A stretch of DNA of 40,667 bases, taken from assembly GCF_010907035.1 (NCBI RefSeq), contig NZ_QUMK01000052.1:1-40667 (forward strand). Direction: 5' to 3'. This DNA is from Rhodopseudomonas sp. BR0M22. Lineage in GTDB: Bacteria; Pseudomonadota; Alphaproteobacteria; Rhizobiales; Xanthobacteraceae. Below the pieces are notes generated by a model, which was not told the origin of the DNA, searched no databases, and was given only the letters and a program-made list of their open reading frames with translations. Shown here piece after piece: positions 34,208-40,667 of this stretch (within the stretch, counting starts at the first letter, position 1; every line of letters begins with the position of its first letter). Made by a program: the position numbers and the translations under genes.

Positions 34208-34314
34208 GCCGAACGCCGATAGCCCCCGACGCGACACGAGTTGCGCGCCGAGCGCATTGACCTCCGCCGCCCGCCGGCGTTGTCCGGCGTTGGCGGATCG
34301 GGCTAGCTGGCCCG

Positions 34315-35067
34315 ATGACGGTTTCCTTCCTGTTCGTGATCGCCGCGGTGTTCGCCTTTGCCGGCTTCATCAAGGGCGTGATCGGCCTCGGCCTGCCGAC
34401 GGTGTCGATCGGACTGCTGGCGATCGCGATGCCGCCGTCGCACGCGGTCGCCATCGTGATCGTGCCGGCGATCGTCACCAACATCTGGCAGACCTTCGCC
34501 GGCAGCTATCTGCGTGACATCCTGCGCCGGCTGTGGCCGCTGCTGCTCGGCACCGTGATCGGCATCCGCCTCGGCGCCGGACTGATGACCGGTCCTTACG
34601 CCCGCTACGGCGCGCTGGTGCTCGGCGTGCTGCTGGTCGCTTATGGCATTCTCGGCCTCAGCAAGCGCAGCTTCCACGTCGCGCCGAACCGTGAGAAATG
34701 GATCGGCGGTCCGGTCGGGCTGATCACCGGAGTGATCTCGGCGGCGACCGGCGTGCAGGTGATTCCCTCGATGCCGTATCTGCAGGCGATCGGGATGGAG
34801 AAGGACGAGCTGGTGCAGGCACTCGGCGTGTTCTTCACCACCGCGACGCTGGCGCTGGCCGTGAACCTCACCGACGCCGGGCTGCTGTCGACCGCCACCG
34901 CCCTGCCCGGCGTGATCGCAATGGTGGCGGCGTTCGGCGGGATGTTCGGCGGTCAGGCGGTGCGGACGCGGATGCATCCCGACGCGTTCCGGCGCTGGTT
35001 CCTGATCGCCCTGATCGGACTCGGCCTCTATCTCGCCGCGACCACGCTGGTGAAGCTGATCGGCTGA
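34315..35067 (+). CDS. TauE/SafE-family anion exporter
   Basis: The 250-residue membrane protein has about eight helices arranged as two related halves. Each half opens with a glycine-rich motif: FAGFIKGVIGLGLPTVSIGL (about 16-35) and GLITGVISAATGVQVIPSMP (about 143-162). This is the TauE/SafE signature of sulfite, sulfoacetate or other organic anion exporters. It is a single-gene unit that converges with the LysE-type gene. The substrate is not evident from neighbours. Confidence 0.88.
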   Translation: MTVSFLFVIAAVFAFAGFIKGVIGLGLPTVSIGLLAIAMPPSHAVAIVIVPAIVTNIWQTFAGSYLRDILRRLWPLLLGTVIGIRLGAGLMTGPYARYGALVLGVLLVAYGILGLSKRSFHVAPNREKWIGGPVGLITGVISAATGVQVIPSMPYLQAIGMEKDELVQALGVFFTTATLALAVNLTDAGLLSTATALPGVIAMVAAFGGMFGGQAVRTRMHPDAFRRWFLIALIGLGLYLAATTLVKLIG

Positions 35068-35083
35068 CCGCTGCGCAGCCTGA

Positions 35084-35716
35084 TCAGGCCCGCGCCATTG
35101 CCACCCGCACCCCGAGCGCAACGAACAGCGCGCCGAGACCACGATTGATCCACTGCAGCACCGTGACGGAGCGGCGCAGGCGATCGGCCGCCCGCGCCGC
35201 GAAGGCCGCGAGCGCCAGGCAATACAGCGTGCCGTTGACCACGAAGATCAGCCCGAGCACCAGAAACGCCAGCTCCTTGTTGGCTGCATCGGCGGCGACG
35301 AACTGCGGCAGGAAGGCGAGAAAGAACAGCGCCACCTTGGGATTGAGCACATTGGTGAGCATGCCCTGGCGAAACACCGAGGCCAGCGACAGCGCCGGGG
35401 CAGCGCCTGCGGTCGCGGTGAAGTCGCTCGGCTTCGACAGCAGCATCCGCAACCCCAGCCAGATCAGATAGGCGGCGCCGGCCCATTTGAGCACGCCGAA
35501 CGCCAGCGTCGACACCATCAGCAGCGCCGACAGCCCCGCGGCCGCCGCCGCAACGTGGACCAGGCAGCCGGTGCTGACACCGAGCGCCGCAGCCGCCCCA
35601 CCGCGCCAGCCGAACTGCAGGCCGCGGCCGACGATGTAGGCGGTGTCCGGCCCGGGCGTGACATTGAGCAGCAGCCCGGAGGCGACGAACAGCCAGAAGT
35701 CGTGAATGCCCAGCAT
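35084..35716 (-). CDS. LysE/RhtB-family amino acid exporter
   Basis: This 210-residue inner-membrane protein has six hydrophobic segments and the LysE-family opening FWLFVASGLLLNVTPGPDTA (7-26), with the NVTPGPD loop intact. FRQGMLTNVLNPKVALFFLAFLPQF follows at about 115-139. Members export basic amino acids, threonine or homoserine lactones. The start at 35716 has AGGA upstream; the frame is open far beyond (to 36109), but that part antiparallels the transglycosylase gene and is not real. It converges with the TauE-like gene with 16 bp between stops. Confidence 0.88.
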   Translation of the reverse strand: MLGIHDFWLFVASGLLLNVTPGPDTAYIVGRGLQFGWRGGAAAALGVSTGCLVHVAAAAAGLSALLMVSTLAFGVLKWAGAAYLIWLGLRMLLSKPSDFTATAGAAPALSLASVFRQGMLTNVLNPKVALFFLAFLPQFVAADAANKELAFLVLGLIFVVNGTLYCLALAAFAARAADRLRRSVTVLQWINRGLGALFVALGVRVAMARA

Positions 35717-35898
35717 CGCAGTCCTATTCCCATGCGCGTTTTCCACCATCCTCCGGCGATCATGCCGGCCGTCAAGGGCCGCCGGCGCACCGGAAAACTC
35801 GGTACGGGCGCGGGCGGCCGGACGGCAAAAAGCCGCTTTGTTAAGCTGATGGAAACCATCACGGCGCCTCCTGCCCCGGGGGCCTCGCAACAGGTGGG

Positions 35899-37296
35899 AT
35901 GCAATCGGCGATGACGGGACACAACCGGCTGGCAGCCGCCGCGCTCGCGGCATGGTTCGGCGGCGTGGCGCTTTCGGCCACGGCGGCGCAGGCGCAATCC
36001 GGCAATCCTCTGAACTTCCTCGACAGCATTTTCGGCAATCCGTCGCCGAGCCGCCCGGCCGCGCCCGGCGCTGGCGCGCCCTCCGGCAGCAGCTCCGCCG
36101 CCCAGCCATGGAGCGGCGAGGACGGGGCTTCGGGCCATCCGCTGATGACCGCCGCCGCGATCCGCGAGGCCGCGGCGAATTTCGACAATTGCGTCGCGGC
36201 GATGTGGCCGGACGCGGCGCGCCGCGGCATCTCGCGGGAGTCGTTCGAGCGCTACACCGCCGGCCTGTCGCCCGACCTGCGGCTGATGGACCTGATGGAT
36301 TCGCAGCCCGAGTTCACCAAATCGATCTGGGATTATCTCGATATCCTGGTCAACGACACCCGCCTCGCCAGGGGCCGCGAAATCCTGGCGCAGTACAAGC
36401 CGCAGTTCGACGCCGTCGAGCGCGCCTACGGCGTCGACCGCTACATCATCGCGTCGATCTGGGGCATCGAATCGAACTACTCGACCCAGATGGGCGATCG
36501 CTACGTGGTGAATTCCACCGCAACGCTGGCCTGCGTCGGCCGCCGCCAGGGGTACTTCAAGGACGAATTCCTCACCGCGCTGGAGATCCTGCATCACGGC
36601 GACCTGCGTCCCGAGCAGCTGCGCGGCTCATGGGCCGGCGCGTTCGGCCCGACCCAGTTCATGCCGACCGCATTCAAGCGCTTCGCGGTCGATGCCGATG
36701 GCGACGGCCGCAAGGACGTCGTCGACAATCCCTACGACCTGATCGCCTCGACCGCCAACAACCTGAAGAAGGACGGCTGGCAGACCGGCCAGACCTGGGG
36801 CTACGAGGTCGTGGTGCCGCGCGGCTTCAACTACATGCTGGCCGACCGCCGCCAGACCCAGACGCTGGCGCAATGGGAGCAGATGGGCCTGCGCCGCGCC
36901 GGCGGCCAGCCGTTCCCGCGCGCGAGCGAAAAGGCCTATCTGCTCGCCCCCGCCGGCGCCGCCGGTCCCGGCTTCCTGATGCTCACCAATTTCCGGGTGA
37001 TCATGAAGTACAACCCGGCCGAGGCCTATGCGCTGGCGATCGGCCATTTCGCCGACCGGCTGCGCGGCGGCGCCCCGTTCGTCCAGGACTGGCCGCGCCA
37101 GGAGCGCGCCCTGTCCCGCACCGAAAAGCTGGAATTGCAACAGCTCCTCGCCCAGCGCGGCTTCTACCGCGGCACCCCCGACGGCCAGTTCGGCAGCATG
37201 ACCCGCGAAGCGCTGCGGAATTTCCAAGCCTCGATCGGCGCACCGGCCGACGGGTTTGCGACGGGGGAAATGCTGGAGAGACTGAGAGGAAAGTAG
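35899..37296 (+). CDS. MltB-type lytic murein transglycosylase
   Basis: This 465-residue periplasmic enzyme has a signal peptide (about 1-33, ending AQAQ), a proline/serine-rich linker (45-75), the SLT/MltB catalytic domain (about 85-390) and a C-terminal peptidoglycan-binding domain (about 405-463, LQQLLAQRGFYRGTPDGQFG). The catalytic Glu191 is in IASIWGIESNYS, and the GAFGPTQFMPTAFKRFAVD segment is typical of MltB. It cleaves glycan strands to 1,6-anhydro-muropeptides. No lipobox is present, so it is a soluble form. ATG 35911 is an alternative start. It is the last GC-rich gene before the AT-rich island. Confidence 0.92.
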   Translation: MQSAMTGHNRLAAAALAAWFGGVALSATAAQAQSGNPLNFLDSIFGNPSPSRPAAPGAGAPSGSSSAAQPWSGEDGASGHPLMTAAAIREAAANFDNCVAAMWPDAARRGISRESFERYTAGLSPDLRLMDLMDSQPEFTKSIWDYLDILVNDTRLARGREILAQYKPQFDAVERAYGVDRYIIASIWGIESNYSTQMGDRYVVNSTATLACVGRRQGYFKDEFLTALEILHHGDLRPEQLRGSWAGAFGPTQFMPTAFKRFAVDADGDGRKDVVDNPYDLIASTANNLKKDGWQTGQTWGYEVVVPRGFNYMLADRRQTQTLAQWEQMGLRRAGGQPFPRASEKAYLLAPAGAAGPGFLMLTNFRVIMKYNPAEAYALAIGHFADRLRGGAPFVQDWPRQERALSRTEKLELQQLLAQRGFYRGTPDGQFGSMTREALRNFQASIGAPADGFATGEMLERLRGK

Positions 37297-37320
37297 CACG
37301 CAAGAGAGGGTGGAAGCAGC

Positions 37321-37351
37321 TTGCACTCTTCAGTATACTGCAACCTATAAG
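37321..37351 (+). promoter_or_regulatory. Candidate promoter facing the left inverted repeat
   Basis: TTGCAC (37321-37326) and TATAAG (37346-37351) are separated by 19 bp, a little long, in the AT-rich 93 bp between the transglycosylase stop and the first island gene. The T7 run at about 37354 follows. It points into the cassette and would drive whichever gene lies next to the left repeat. Confidence 0.4.
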
Positions 37352-37375
37352 TGTTTTTTTGATTTTGCAACTGGT

Positions 37376-37392
37376 CATAACTTGGAATTATG
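37376..37392. repeat. Left copy of a 17-nt inverted repeat, Xer-like crossover site
   Basis: CATAACTTGGAATTATG is repeated exactly in inverted orientation at 39630-39646. It consists of CATAA, a 7-nt core CTTGGAA, and TTATG, the inner-arm bases found in Xer/dif sites. The last three bases are the start codon of the FAD-protein gene. Outer flanks (GGT and CGT) do not match the other copy, so identity is confined to the core and inner arms. Confidence 0.75.
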
Positions 37393-38568
37393 CGTCGGTT
37401 CGATGTCGTCGTGTGTGGAGCAGGAATCTCGGGTTTGTTGATAGCCTCGGAGCTCTCCCGGTTCTGTTCCGTTCTAGTCATTGAGAAACAGCCTCGATCT
37501 GATTGCTCGAGAAAATTCTGGCTGACTAAGAAAGATTGTCTGACGAGCAATATGGAGCTGATCGACTGTGTGGACTCAGAGTGGGACCAGCTAGATTTTG
37601 TTGCAAACGACAGGTCCACCTTCACCGCGCGAGGGCAATACATCCTCTGGGATACTAGGAGGCTGGAAAGCTACCTAATCAATCAAATTCACCTCAATAA
37701 CTCTGAGGTGCAATATCAGACCAGACTGTATGGCTATCAACCATTGCAGGATTCAATTAGTGCCTTTGCTAATTCTGAAACATTCAATACATCGCTAATA
37801 ATAGACTGTATGGGGCATTCATCACCGATCGTAAATGCGACAAACTCAGTCAAGATCCTGGGATATCATCATCTGTACGGTCGCACCTTGGGGTTGCGAC
37901 GTCCGATCGCCCCGATCGCTGTAGACAACGTGATTCTGTCGGATCATCCCTTGTTCCTTGAAATTATGCCGAAGTCTGGCGGCACGGCTAACGTAGTTAT
38001 GATATCCCCATCTGCCTCCACAAAATTGAGCAAGGTGCTGGTCGACGATTTTAATTTCGCAATCACGAAGACGCACTATGCTGACGTCTTTTATCCTCTC
38101 AGAAGCAGCGAAGAATTACAGGGAATTGTTCCAATCGGAAGGATGAGAAAGAGGTCGCTCGATAGAATCTTGTTCTTTGGAGAAGCCGGACAAATACATC
38201 CCGCAGCGAGTTGCACCTGCCTAAATCGAATGCTGAAAGTCTATAAAGAAACGGCCAAAAATATAGAGCATCGACTGCTAACTAACTGCGTCTCTGCGGT
38301 AGGCCTGTCCGATGCAATTCCGCAAACAAGCCTATTTTCACAGCGATTTCATCAGAATCTTTTTCGCCAATTGAACTGCTGCTCTTCGGATCAAGTTCGC
38401 TCGATGGTTGAGCTGCTGCACTGCTTGAATGAAAAATCTCTGGATGATTTGATCTTTGGTGAGGTTGGATTTGGGCACTTCATCCAGACCGATAATTTGA
38501 GGCGGGTTACACGGGCACGCAATACTATCTGGCTTGCCCCGTTGCTTCAGACGCTTTTCAATTTGTGA
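37390..38568 (+). CDS. FAD-dependent oxidoreductase, lycopene-cyclase-like
   Basis: The 392-residue protein opens FDVVVCGAGISGLLIASELS, a Rossmann FAD-binding motif (G-x-G-x2-G at 10-15) with the acid IEK at the end of the second strand. A second FAD contact is FFGEAGQIHPAASCTCLNRM (about 258-277), the position where lycopene cyclases have G-x-A-G...HP-(S/A)-T/S. The last 60 residues also resemble the cyclase C-terminus. Codon use is AT-rich, unlike neighbours, indicating transfer. No carotenoid genes are nearby, so cyclase activity on lycopene is doubtful. The start codon lies inside the inverted repeat with a weak GGA ribosome site. Its 3' end overlaps the convergent membrane gene by 11 bp. 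Confidence 0.75.
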   Translation: MRRFDVVVCGAGISGLLIASELSRFCSVLVIEKQPRSDCSRKFWLTKKDCLTSNMELIDCVDSEWDQLDFVANDRSTFTARGQYILWDTRRLESYLINQIHLNNSEVQYQTRLYGYQPLQDSISAFANSETFNTSLIIDCMGHSSPIVNATNSVKILGYHHLYGRTLGLRRPIAPIAVDNVILSDHPLFLEIMPKSGGTANVVMISPSASTKLSKVLVDDFNFAITKTHYADVFYPLRSSEELQGIVPIGRMRKRSLDRILFFGEAGQIHPAASCTCLNRMLKVYKETAKNIEHRLLTNCVSAVGLSDAIPQTSLFSQRFHQNLFRQLNCCSSDQVRSMVELLHCLNEKSLDDLIFGEVGFGHFIQTDNLRRVTRARNTIWLAPLLQTLFNL

Positions 38569-39628
38569 TCCCGATTATCCCGTCTAAGAATCTTCTTACC
38601 TCTTTGTCGTTAAGCCACAAGAACTGGAGGATCGCGACAATCACGAGAGCGATAGAAGGCGAGTCCTTTAAGGTTAGAACCGGAAGAACTCTGTTGTTCT
38701 CAACGATCTTCTCCTTCAGTTCCGTTGCAGCCTTGCGGATTTCGATGACTGCAGGTTCGGATTTTTTTAGATCCACACTGTCGAGAATTGGCTGGGTGAG
38801 GCGGTCTATCTCGGATACCTTGCGCTTGATGCTGAAAAGATAGATCTGGCGAATTACGTGCTTCATGTAGAAGCTCGCAAAGAGTGCCAACGGAAGAAAA
38901 ACAACTATTGGATAAAGAAGCAAGTTCCTCACTGCTTGGTATTTTCCATCCTTCCCCACGAAGAGTGCAGCAAAATCCCCTATGAGTTCGCTCGGCGCCT
39001 CGAATGTAAAGTTAGCGGTCAGGGTGCCTCGGAAGGAGAGGTAAAGCGCCCCGATGGCTGTGAAGAGGAGAACCGAAAGATAGAGGCTAAAATTCTCCAA
39101 TTCGACTATGTTGACGTTATCCTGCAGGTCGACATCAGCAATTGAGAATTCAAGCGCCTGGAACACTTGAAGCGAATGAATGGTGTAGGCGACCATCAAT
39201 CCGCCAGCATAAAACATGAGCGATGATGTTACCCACAGGTAGTATTTCGGGACCCCCGTCATGGGGTATCCGCACATATAGAGAATTAGTCCTCCAACTA
39301 CAAAAATTGGAACTGCAATTTTCTGCTTGTTCCAGAAGGAGTAGAGTTGCTCCAATTTTGTTGCAACCAATGCAATCGATGTCGGCTTGATATCTAGGAT
39401 ACCAAAGATCAGGAAATGAAACTGCTGACGAAAGGTGGCTACAGAGAATTGCAGAGCCCCAAATCCTGCAGTAGCGACAAGCAAGCCGTCCCAATAATAT
39501 AAGTAAGACATCAGGAAAAGGTGGGCTTGATCCTTTTGAAAGATAAGGGTCGCCGCAAAGCCCGCGAGAAAGGCCAGAAAGCTGATAAGCAGCCAACTTG
39601 CGTATGCCTTAAGCAGGGTAAAGAACAT
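38558..39628 (-). CDS. AT-rich seven-helix membrane protein, unknown family
   Basis: The 356-residue product has hydrophobic segments near 9-30, 45-70, 98-116, 127-150, 180-200, 232-258 and 330-346, with a long charged cytoplasmic stretch (about 262-325, many K, E, I and D) before the last helix. I recognise no family. The start at 39628 (MFFTLLKAYASW) begins inside the right crossover site; the frame is open to 39706 but the extra residues are not membrane-like. It runs against the FAD-protein gene and overlaps it by 11 bp. Base composition matches that gene and not the chromosome, so the two probably arrived together. Confidence 0.7.
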   Translation of the reverse strand: MFFTLLKAYASWLLISFLAFLAGFAATLIFQKDQAHLFLMSYLYYWDGLLVATAGFGALQFSVATFRQQFHFLIFGILDIKPTSIALVATKLEQLYSFWNKQKIAVPIFVVGGLILYMCGYPMTGVPKYYLWVTSSLMFYAGGLMVAYTIHSLQVFQALEFSIADVDLQDNVNIVELENFSLYLSVLLFTAIGALYLSFRGTLTANFTFEAPSELIGDFAALFVGKDGKYQAVRNLLLYPIVVFLPLALFASFYMKHVIRQIYLFSIKRKVSEIDRLTQPILDSVDLKKSEPAVIEIRKAATELKEKIVENNRVLPVLTLKDSPSIALVIVAILQFLWLNDKEVRRFLDGIIGITN

Positions 39629-39649
39629 CCATAATTCCAAGTTATGGAT
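39627..39649. repeat. Right copy of the inverted repeat, Xer-like crossover site with 8-bp arms
   Basis: The 17-nt match to the left copy is at 39630-39646, on the opposite strand. Here the palindromic arms extend further: ATCCATAA (39627-39634) and TTATGGAT (39642-39649) flank a 7-nt core. Paired arms of this size with a 6-8 nt core are the normal form of tyrosine-recombinase sites. The ATG of the membrane-protein gene (39628-39626) lies at its left edge. A tyrosine recombinase gene starts 128 bp to the right. Confidence 0.75.
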
Positions 39650-39654
39650 AGCAG

Positions 39655-39673
39655 ATCCGATTCGGATGCATCC
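39655..39673. promoter_or_regulatory. Overlapping dyads between cassette and recombinase
   Basis: ATCCGA-T-TCGGAT (39655-39667) and GGATGCATCC (39664-39673) are perfect small palindromes that overlap, 5 bp outside the right crossover site. They may be accessory binding sites for the recombinase or an operator for its gene. The remaining 100 bp before the recombinase show no other structure. Confidence 0.4.
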
Positions 39674-39777
39674 ACACCCGTCTTCAACCGATAACCGTGA
39701 ATGCAAGTTCGTCCACGTGGGCGGTGGCGTAGATGAAGCTATTGGGTCATTTTCGTTTGCTCGTTGAGGGGAGCGAA

Positions 39778-40667
39778 ATGGATTTCCATAGATCGATTGC
39801 TGGCTTTCTCGATCATTGTTCTGTGGAGAGACAGCTAGCGGAATGTACGCTGCAGGCCTATAGCTATGACTTGGCGGACTTTGGCGCTTGGTTGCAAACC
39901 CAATTTATTGATCGCACATTCTTGGATTATTTAGCACTGTCGCCTGCTGTAGAGCTTTGCGACTCCACTGCAAATCCGATCAAAACCGACCATCTTCGCG
40001 CCTATCTCGAACACATGACGGAGCGAAAGCTCTCCGCCGCGACAATCCGGCGGCGGCTTGCGTGTCTGCGCGCATTCTTCCGTTTTCTCGCCGATCGCGA
40101 TGGCACGCCGAATCCGTTCGATGGCTGGCGGCTGAAGCTGCCGAAGCGGAAGCGGTTGCCGCGGACGTTGTCGCGGGACGAGACCACGCGGCTTTTGAAA
40201 TCAACGCGAGTGCCGGGCGCGGCGCGGCATGCGGCGCCGGATGCGCCGTCGCTGTGCACCGAGATCCGACTGATGATCGCGACCGGAATCCGGATCGGCG
40301 AGTTGTGCAAGATCATCAGCAGCGATGTCGCCAGCGACGGCGCGGCGATCCGGATTCACGGCAAAGGGGCGCGCGATCGCGTCGTCTACGTCACCGATGC
40401 GGCGCTCCGCACCGAGTTGCGCAAGCTGGCGGCGCAGCGGCAGCGCATGCTCGGCGGCGACGGACCGCTGTTCGTCAATCGCAACGGCACCAAGCTGCGG
40501 CCGCATTCGTTCCGCACCAAGCTGCGCAACTTCGCCGGCCAGGCGGGCGTGCGGCGGCGGGTGACGCCGCACATGCTGCGCCACACCGCCGCGACGCTGC
40601 TGATCGAGAGCGGCGTCGACATCCGGATCGTGCAGCGGCTGCTTGGCCACTCCAGCATCGCCACCAC
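39778..40667 (+). CDS. Tyrosine recombinase (XerC/XerD-like), 3' end outside window
   Basis: The open frame from ATG 39778 (GAGGGGAG upstream) runs to the window end, giving 296 residues. An N-terminal SAM-like core-binding domain (about 5-115, with CTLQAYSYDLADFGAWL and TIRRRLACLRAFFRFL) precedes the catalytic domain. Arg172 is in ATGIRIGEL, Lys196 in HGKGARDR, His265 and Arg268 in HMLRH, and His291 in LLGHSS; the nucleophilic Tyr would lie about nine residues beyond the end. The first 65 codons are AT-richer and the rest is strongly GC-rich, so the gene looks mosaic. It lies beside the inverted repeats it may act on. Confidence 0.9.
   Translation, partial: MDFHRSIAGFLDHCSVERQLAECTLQAYSYDLADFGAWLQTQFIDRTFLDYLALSPAVELCDSTANPIKTDHLRAYLEHMTERKLSAATIRRRLACLRAFFRFLADRDGTPNPFDGWRLKLPKRKRLPRTLSRDETTRLLKSTRVPGAARHAAPDAPSLCTEIRLMIATGIRIGELCKIISSDVASDGAAIRIHGKGARDRVVYVTDAALRTELRKLAAQRQRMLGGDGPLFVNRNGTKLRPHSFRTKLRNFAGQAGVRRRVTPHMLRHTAATLLIESGVDIRIVQRLLGHSSIAT

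Noticed and set aside
37376-39649. Terminal inverted repeats of a transposon or MITE
   Set aside because: No transposase lies between the repeats, no target-site duplication is seen outside them, and the repeats overlap start codons. Recombinase-type crossover sites explain the arms and core better, although a shared operator is not excluded.
37297-40667. attL/attR of an integrated element
   Set aside because: Attachment sites would be direct repeats; the only exact repeats I found here are inverted. The tRNA-Val gene is about 6.5 kb away and its 3' end is not repeated.

Overview
The window is chromosomal DNA of a GC-rich alphaproteobacterium. The gene set (UbiT/UbiU/UbiV with UbiD/UbiX, RcdA, CpdR, a DUF1192 protein, zinc-free bL31, Flp pilin, many palindromic CGTCAT...ATGACG intergenic repeats) fits Bradyrhizobium/Rhodopseudomonas relatives best, and a Rhodopseudomonas palustris-like purple bacterium is my inference. 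Most of it is ordinary core genome. An AT-rich island occupies the right end, and the extreme left edge probably cuts an IS4-like transposase gene.

Layout. 1-445: possible transposase start, then two palindromic repeats, one with an internal insertion. 446-5210: ubiquinone-synthesis divergon, ubiT-ubiU-ubiV leftward and ubiD-ubiX rightward, with an FNR/FixK-like box between. 5279-7302: lipoprotein, a DUF2975 plus Xre regulator pair with a palindrome on its promoter, and two tiny membrane proteins. 7584-11658: lipid-methyltransferase/DUF1295 pair, then a MotA-like/MotB-OmpA-like pair. 11807-15855: GNAT acetyltransferase, ParE-type toxin-antitoxin pair, MsbA-type ABC exporter, bL31 and RcdA. 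16276-24925: DUF1192, quinone oxidoreductase, a membrane GGDEF-EAL protein, YqgE/AlgH, a periplasmic DsbD-N-like protein, and a LysR/pirin/WrbA cluster. 25516-30209: three-subunit molybdenum hydroxylase opposite its likely TetR regulator. 30298-37296: small secreted protein, tRNA-Val(GAC), CpdR, N-formylglutamate amidohydrolase, Flp pilin, HisN-like phosphatase, TauE/SafE and LysE transporters, and an MltB-type transglycosylase.

37297 to the end is the most unusual part. Two AT-rich convergent genes (a lycopene-cyclase-like FAD protein and a seven-helix membrane protein) overlap at their 3' ends. Both start codons sit at or just inside perfect 17-nt inverted repeats, CATAACTTGGAATTATG. These resemble Xer/dif-type crossover sites (CATAA, 7-nt core, TTATG), and a tyrosine recombinase gene begins about 130 bp beyond the right repeat. 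I read this as a candidate invertible two-gene switch. The other new candidate is a minus-strand small RNA at about 32980-33070, with two exposed anti-Shine-Dalgarno CCTCC motifs and a strong intrinsic terminator.

How the genes work together: the ubi divergon supports oxygen-independent ubiquinone synthesis under probable FNR-type control. RcdA and CpdR are both adaptors of ClpXP-mediated CtrA turnover. WrbA, pirin and the quinone oxidoreductase suggest quinone or redox-stress handling. All functions come from reading motifs and family resemblance; no database search was run.
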